Part shown: positions 58,680-64,000 of the stretch, in pieces
Layout: every line of letters begins with the position of its first letter
Numbering within the stretch: position 1 is the stretch's first letter
Assembly: GCA_902729315.2 (NCBI GenBank)
Contig: LR746277.1
Location: forward strand, 3,539,001 to 3,603,000
DNA: 64,000 nucleotides
Direction: 5' to 3'
Source: Spirodela intermedia
Lineage: Eukaryota > Streptophyta > Magnoliopsida > Alismatales > Araceae
The notes under the pieces: model-generated
Told to the model about the DNA's origin: nothing
What the model saw: the letters and a program-made list of their open reading frames with translations, nothing else
The model's database searches: none
Made by a program: the position numbers and the translations under genes

Positions 58680-59945
58680 ATATTGCAAATTTTCTAGTTT
58701 TTAAAAAAACTCTAGAACAGTGGGATAAGAATAAAAAACATCATTTCTTTTCTAAGATTAGAAATTATTTTTAGCATGATCCTGATTTATATTACTTGGG
58801 CAATGATCAAATTTTAAGGAGATGTGTTCTTAAAGAAGAATATCATAGCATTATTAACATGTGTCATTCATCTAACTGTGGAGGACATTTCTCTAGACGA
58901 AAAATAGCTACAAAAATTTTTCAATGTGGTTTTTATTGGCCTACAATCATTAAATATTCTATAGAATTTAGTAGAACATGTATTTCATGCCAATCTATAG
59001 GTAACATGAGTAAAAAAAAATGAAATGCCCATGAGTAACATGTTAGTAGTTGAAATTTTGGATGTATGGGAAATAGATTTCATGGGTCCCTTCTCATCAG
59101 CTGAAAAATATGAATATATTTTGCTTGCTGTTGATTATGTGTCGAAGTGGGTGGAAACTATCCTACTAGAACTAATGATCATAAAATCGTAATGAAATTT
59201 GTGCAGGAAAATATTTTTTCGAGATTTAGATGTTCTAGAGTGATTATTAATGATGGAGGAACACATTTTACAAATAAACATTTCAGGAAATTGTTGAAAA
59301 AGAATAGAGTATACCATAGAGTAGTCACTCCATATCATCCCCAAACAAATGGGCAAGCTGAAGTAGCAAATAAGGAAATTCAGAGAATTTTTAGAAAAAG
59401 AGTTAGACCAGAAAGGAAAGATTAGCCCACTAAATTACAAGATGCATTATAGGCTTATAGAACAGCTTATAAAAATCTCATAGGTATGTCCCCATTTCGT
59501 CTCATTTTTGAAAAGCCATGTCATCTTCTTGTGAAAATAGAGCATAAAGCATTATGGGCTATAAAAAATTTATGTATGGATGAAAAATCAGCAGGTGGGC
59601 ATAGAATTTTTCAACTACATGAACTAGAGGAGTTGAGGAATGAAGCTTATGAAAATCATAGAATATATAAAGAAAAAACTAAAACTTTTCATGATAAATA
59701 CATTAGTAGAAAAAAAATTGATGTTGAACAAAAAGTGTGGTTATATGATTCTAGATTGAAATTATTCTCAGGAAAATTAAAATCAAAATGGAAAAGGCCT
59801 TATGTGGTGGAAGCGACATATGATCATGGGGCTGTAATGATTAAAGATCTTAAAAGTTATCATAACTTTAAGGTAAGTGGATAGTGGCTTAAACATTACA
59901 TAAAACATGAATGCCCTGTAGAAAAAGAAATTTTATTATTAAAAG
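58680..59945 (+). pseudogene. Gypsy integrase remnant
   Basis: Zinc-binding region with CHSSNCGGHF and CISCQSIGN (58,860-59,000), catalytic-core pieces INDGGTHFTN and TPYHPQTNGQAEVANKEI (59,240-59,390), and a C-terminal part through 59,884 ([16 protein letters not shown]). Frameshifts near 59,020 and 59,150 and stops at 59,424 and 59,452 break it. Confidence 0.8.
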
Positions 59946-61394
59946 AAATTCAAGAGTAAGATCAAGGACTCCGCTACATGGGAGGCAACTCATGGTTTTT
60001 ATTTCATTCTGTTTGATTTTTTTTAAGCTCTGTTTTTCTTAGAATTTTGCAGTAATTGTTTCTGTGTTTGTTTATTTTCAAAAAAGTGTAGAAATAGGAG
60101 TGTAAGATGAAGTAGAAAATTAAAAACGAGGTTGAGGTGATGTCTTTCTAAGCTTCATCATTTATGAAAATATTTTTAATGCTTAACTTTGCAAATATGC
60201 ATGCTTCACTTGAAAATTATATTTTCTGCATATTCTGTTTCGATTTTTCTATGTCATTGAGGACAATGTCATTTTTAAGTTGAGGGGTAAAGTATTCATT
60301 ATTAATTTATGCTGTAAGACGATTAAGAATATGTGTTTACATTTTATTCAACTTAGAAGAGCAACTAAAAAAAATAAAAATAACATAAAATTCAGAAAAA
60401 CTATAACATCTATTTTCTAGTTTTCTGTCAGAAACAATAGACTGTCAAAAATAGTAGACAAAAAATAGCTCGAAATTTAAAATTGTAGAAGACTCTTTTC
60501 TCACATTTCAATCCCCTAGATATATATTACTGAAATTCGAAATTAAAACTATAAAGAGGATAGTTTTGATTTATTTTTGACAAATTTATTGCTGCTAAAA
60601 ATAGAATCGAAAATAGAAAATAGAACTGTCAAAACTATCTAATTTACAAATTCTTTACATCATATTGCATGCATGAAAAATTAAATCAATTAGATTGATT
60701 GATACCAAAAAATACTAGGAAGATTATTATTGAGTCAAAAGAATGATCTAGTAGCATGGAGGGTTTTTCTAGGTTTTTGCCATACTAGGTTTTTTGGCAA
60801 AACAGAATGATCTAGTAGCAAAAGAATGTGAAAAATCTAGAAACGAAGAGTACACATGGAGGGTGTGAGACATCATTCTCATTGTCGAAAATCATACATA
60901 GAAAAACACTTGCTGAAAAATAAGTGGATAAAGTGAAAGCCCTGAAAATGAAGAGTACACATGGAGGGTGTGAGACATCATTCTTATTGTTGTAATTTGT
61001 CTATAGGAAAAGTTACTTATCCACTATATATTAAAAAAAAAAAGAAAGAAGAAATATAGTGCAAACTTCAAAAATCAAGTCATAGAAAAAGGGAAATGTA
61101 AAATCAATATTATTCTTGGATAAGTATTGATAATTGGAACATCTTGTAAATACATCTATGAGTGAAGAAGTGATAAAGATGTGAATAGAAAAAGTGAAGT
61201 CTAAATTGTTATTCCAATGAGTGTTTAAACATTTAAATGCTTGACATCATTCTTAAATACTTGATATAAGAATCCAAAGTGTTTAAAGGTGCATTATTTC
61301 TAATTATATTTTTTTTTCTGTATTGAAATATGATGTTTGAGATTTGTAAAATTTTATTTTCGTAATTCCATTGCTAAGGGACTAGCAATGATTT
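59946..61394. other. Non-coding 3' part of the gypsy element
   Basis: AT-rich, with no env-like reading frame. A purine-rich site (GTCATTGAGGACAATGTC then TTAAGTTGAGGGGTAAAG, 60,254-60,292) resembles a second polypurine tract. A 35-bp repeat occurs twice at about 60,846 and 60,950. Confidence 0.55.
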
Positions 61395-61407
61395 AAGTTG
61401 GGGGGTG
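61395..61407 (+). other. Polypurine tract before the 3' LTR
   Basis: AAGTTGGGGGGTG runs directly into the LTR start TGATAAGTCTTTATTATCATG, as expected for plus-strand priming in gypsy elements. Confidence 0.75.
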
Positions 61408-62875
61408 TGATAAGTCTTTATTATCATGAGTTAATAATTTGTAAATAATATAGTTTTAGCTTTAACTCATGATAAATAGACTTATATTTCTATTAAAGAA
61501 TGATTTGTGATTTTCAGTCGATTAATGTGAATTTTTGGGTAATTATGTAATTTTATACAATTTTTATAGTCTTACTTTTGAGATAAGTAAAGAACAAGAA
61601 ATCAAAATAAAAATATTGCAAAATGGGAGACCCGCCGACCAGCCAGGCCCGCAAGCGGGTCAGAAGCGTAGTCCAGGAGTAGCTACGAGCAGGGGCTCGA
61701 GTAGCTTAGCTTGGATTGATAGGGGCACGTGTGCACTGCTCCCCTTCCACGTCACTAGTGGCCAGCTGGTTGTGGGGCAAGGAGTGGTCGTACACGCGAG
61801 AGAAGGACTTTGCATACAAAGCTAACATTACTATCTATTCGCCTGAAAAATCAGCACACAACTGATGTGGGACTAAACTCGCATCACACCTTCCTCACAG
61901 GCGGGCGACTAGCGCGGGTTCATATATTTTTATCTGATTATCGTGACTTTCCTACAGATCACCGGTGAAGGATTAAACAATGAGAATTGTTGGATCATCG
62001 ACAAAAATCTCGTCAACACGATTCGCGGAGCATTACTACTAAAATTATTGAATGATTTGCGATAAAAGGATCACGAATCAATTGAGTAAATCATCTTCGA
62101 TTGATCGACGAACAAGCCGTTGTTGGGAAGAGGACGATCCACCGGGAGACAAGTCGCCACCTCTTGAGAGCATACCAGATGCAATGAAGAGCCTCCTCTT
62201 GCTGCGCAGACCTGAGGATGAAGCTTCCTGACATGCGCACCTTCAAGGCGAGCCTTCTTGACAAGCTCCTTCTTTGTCCAAGGAGAGCCTTCAAGGCTAA
62301 GGGCACTACACAACGATCCTCTCGAATGCTCAGGATTCCAGTGCATTGTCGACGCATTGCCGTCGCGATGCCGGATCTCTGTTTTTCTGCTTTCAATTTA
62401 CTTTGTGCTTCATTTAGTGATAATTTTTGTGTTTTTAATTTACTAAAATAGACTTTATTCTATTATGATTTTTCTAGCTTTTATAGATCTTAATTTGATC
62501 AATTAAATCATCTATAATCACTTACGTAAGAATCACTGAGTGGAACCCTATTTCTGCCTAATTCGCGCTCGCCGGGTGCTGACATCATCCTGATGTCTGC
62601 ACCCTTATTTCCCTTTTTCGTGAATTTTAAATATATTTCCTTTTTATTTCCTAGTATAAAATTCATAGAAAATTGTATTCATTGAGAAACATTTTAATAA
62701 TTACTAGATATTATATTACATCCGTGTGATCAACCTAGAAAATTATTGCTATTTTTGGAATTTTTATTGAATTATAATTGATAGATTTATTTAGAAATAC
62801 TTCTAAATATCCAAAAATTTGTATTTTCTAGTTTTATAAATTTAATATTTATATGATTTAATATACAACGACTGA
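61408..62875 (+). repeat. 3' LTR of the gypsy element
   Basis: It starts TGATAAGTC and ends prematurely at ACAACGACTGA, lacking the last 10 bp or so. An internal stretch of roughly 140 bp present in the 5' LTR (around 53,690-53,830) is missing near 62,245. Confidence 0.85.
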
Positions 62876-64000
62876 AAAGTGGTTTTGAATTGATTAACAT
62901 AAATTTTTAGGTAATTATGTGATTTTATATGATTTTTATAGTCTTACTTTTGAGATAAATAAAGAACAAGAAATAAAAATTAAAATATTGCGAAATAGGG
63001 GGACCCACTGGCCAACTGAGCCCGCAAGTAGGTCAGAAGCGTAGTCAAGGAGTAGTCACGAGCTGGGGCTCGAGCGGCTTGAATCGATGGAGGCATGTGT
63101 GCACCACTCCCCTTCCACATTACCGGTGACCAGCTAGCTATGGGGCAAGGAGTGGTTGTACATGCGCAAGAAAGAGACTTTGCTTAGTAATGTAACATTA
63201 CTATATATTTGCCTGAAAATTTGGCACACAATCGATGTGAGACTAAACTCATCACCTTCCTCATAAGAGGTGGGGGCAACCAGCATGGGTTCAAATCCTC
63301 CTAGAGCCAGAACTCATATTTTTATCTGATTATCACGACTTTCCTACAAATCGCCAGTGAAGGATTAAGCAACCAGAATTGCTAGATCATCGACGAAAAT
63401 CTCGTCAACACAATTTGCAGAGCATTATTACTCAAAATTACTAAAGGATTCACAATAAAAAGATCATGAATCCATCGAGTAAATCATCTCCGATTGATCA
63501 ACAAATAAGCCATCGTTGGGAAGAGGATGATCCACTAAGAGACGAGTCACCACCTCTTGAGAATATACCAAATGTGATGAAGAGCCTCCTCTTGCTATGC
63601 GGACCTGAAAATGAAGCTCCCTGACACATGCCCCACCTCCATCCAACTCTTCTCCATCAAGTGACAGCCACCGGAGAGCCGCAAAGTTACTGCTTTTCTG
63701 CTCCACCGGGTGACACCTACTAGAGACGATTCGATGACCCATTTCATTAATCTCTAAACTTCGCAAGGAGATCTAAAGATTGTCCACGTTGTGTTTGTCC
63801 AAGGAGAGCCTTTGAGGCTGTAGACACTACATGACGATCCTCTCAAATGATCAAGATTATGGTGCATCACTGACATATCACCGTTGCAATGTCGGAACTT
63901 TATTTTCTTGCTTTCAATTTACTTTACACTTCATTTAGTGCTAATTTTTGTGATTTTAATTTACCAAAATGTACTTTGTTCTATTACGATTCTTTTGCTT
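62876..64000 (+). repeat. Further gypsy LTR, runs off the window
   Basis: It begins inside the LTR (GTGGTTTTGAATTGATTAACATAAATTTTT), directly after the truncated 3' LTR, and follows the LTR until the window ends. Minus-strand open frame 63,464-63,766 is the same LTR frame seen at 62.1 and 53.6 kb. Confidence 0.8.

Larger units (their letters stand above)
52965..62875 (+). mobile_element. Athila-like Ty3/gypsy retrotransposon, decayed
   Basis: 5' LTR 52,965-54,466 (its first 100-odd bp missing), tRNA-Asp-type primer site at 54,472, gag 54,678-56,160, protease and RT/RNase H 56,417-58,672, integrase 58,680-59,940, polypurine tract 61,395-61,407, 3' LTR 61,408-62,875. Gene order protease-RT-RNase H-integrase is that of Ty3/gypsy. 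The primer site and the LADRS/KHPKG-type protease region point to the Athila/Tat branch. Every gene has stops or frameshifts, and the element is also broken at both outer LTR ends. Confidence 0.85.

Noticed and set aside
1-64000. CRISPR array, bacterial-type operon or phage
   Set aside because: No regularly spaced repeats with unique spacers and no Shine-Dalgarno-spaced gene series; the genes are spliced plant genes.

Overview
This window is nuclear DNA of a flowering plant. The two genes are multi-exon with GT-AG introns, and the rest is AT-rich DNA packed with LTR retrotransposons of the Ty1/copia and Ty3/gypsy (Athila-like) types. GC-rich exons in AT-rich surroundings suggest a monocot, possibly Zingiberales, but the species cannot be fixed from sequence alone. 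I saw no bacterial-type operons, tRNA or rRNA genes, or CRISPR arrays.

The core (about 5.9-35.8 kb) is a large inverted duplication. The left arm (about 5.9-16.2 kb, minus strand) and the right arm (about 25.9-35.8 kb, plus strand) each carry the decayed 3' end of an organellar-type threonyl-tRNA synthetase (ThrRS) gene, about 2 kb of upstream DNA, and one complete full-size ABCG (PDR-type) ABC transporter gene. I resolved both ABCG genes by hand into 24 exons. The exon lengths are identical in the two genes, each predicts 1,434 residues, and no frame is broken. The genes diverge, with start codons 15.4 kb apart. Both promoters keep a TATA-like box about 275 bp before the ATG and a pair of WRKY-type W-boxes exactly 38 bp apart, which suggests shared stress-responsive control.

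Between the arms (16.2-25.9 kb) lie a five-exon ABCG pseudogene (17.27-18.66 kb) that is a mosaic of the two intact genes, a detached third copy of the upstream region (18.87-19.63 kb), and copia fragments. A third ThrRS remnant at 1.68-2.25 kb is near-duplicate to the one at 15.6-16.2 kb. This locus has therefore expanded and rearranged repeatedly.

The right half (36-64 kb) is nested retrotransposons. A short-LTR copia element (37.3-47.98 kb) has gypsy LTRs and a 1.1-kb repeat (family X) inserted in it. A solo gypsy LTR at 48.92-52.03 kb is split by another X copy. A decayed Athila-like gypsy element (52.97-62.88 kb) has LTRs, a tRNA-Asp-type primer site, gag, protease, RT/RNase H, integrase and polypurine tract. 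Another LTR runs off the window end. None of these elements appears autonomous. The outer left (0-5.9 kb) is AT-rich repeat debris with one GC-rich patch.
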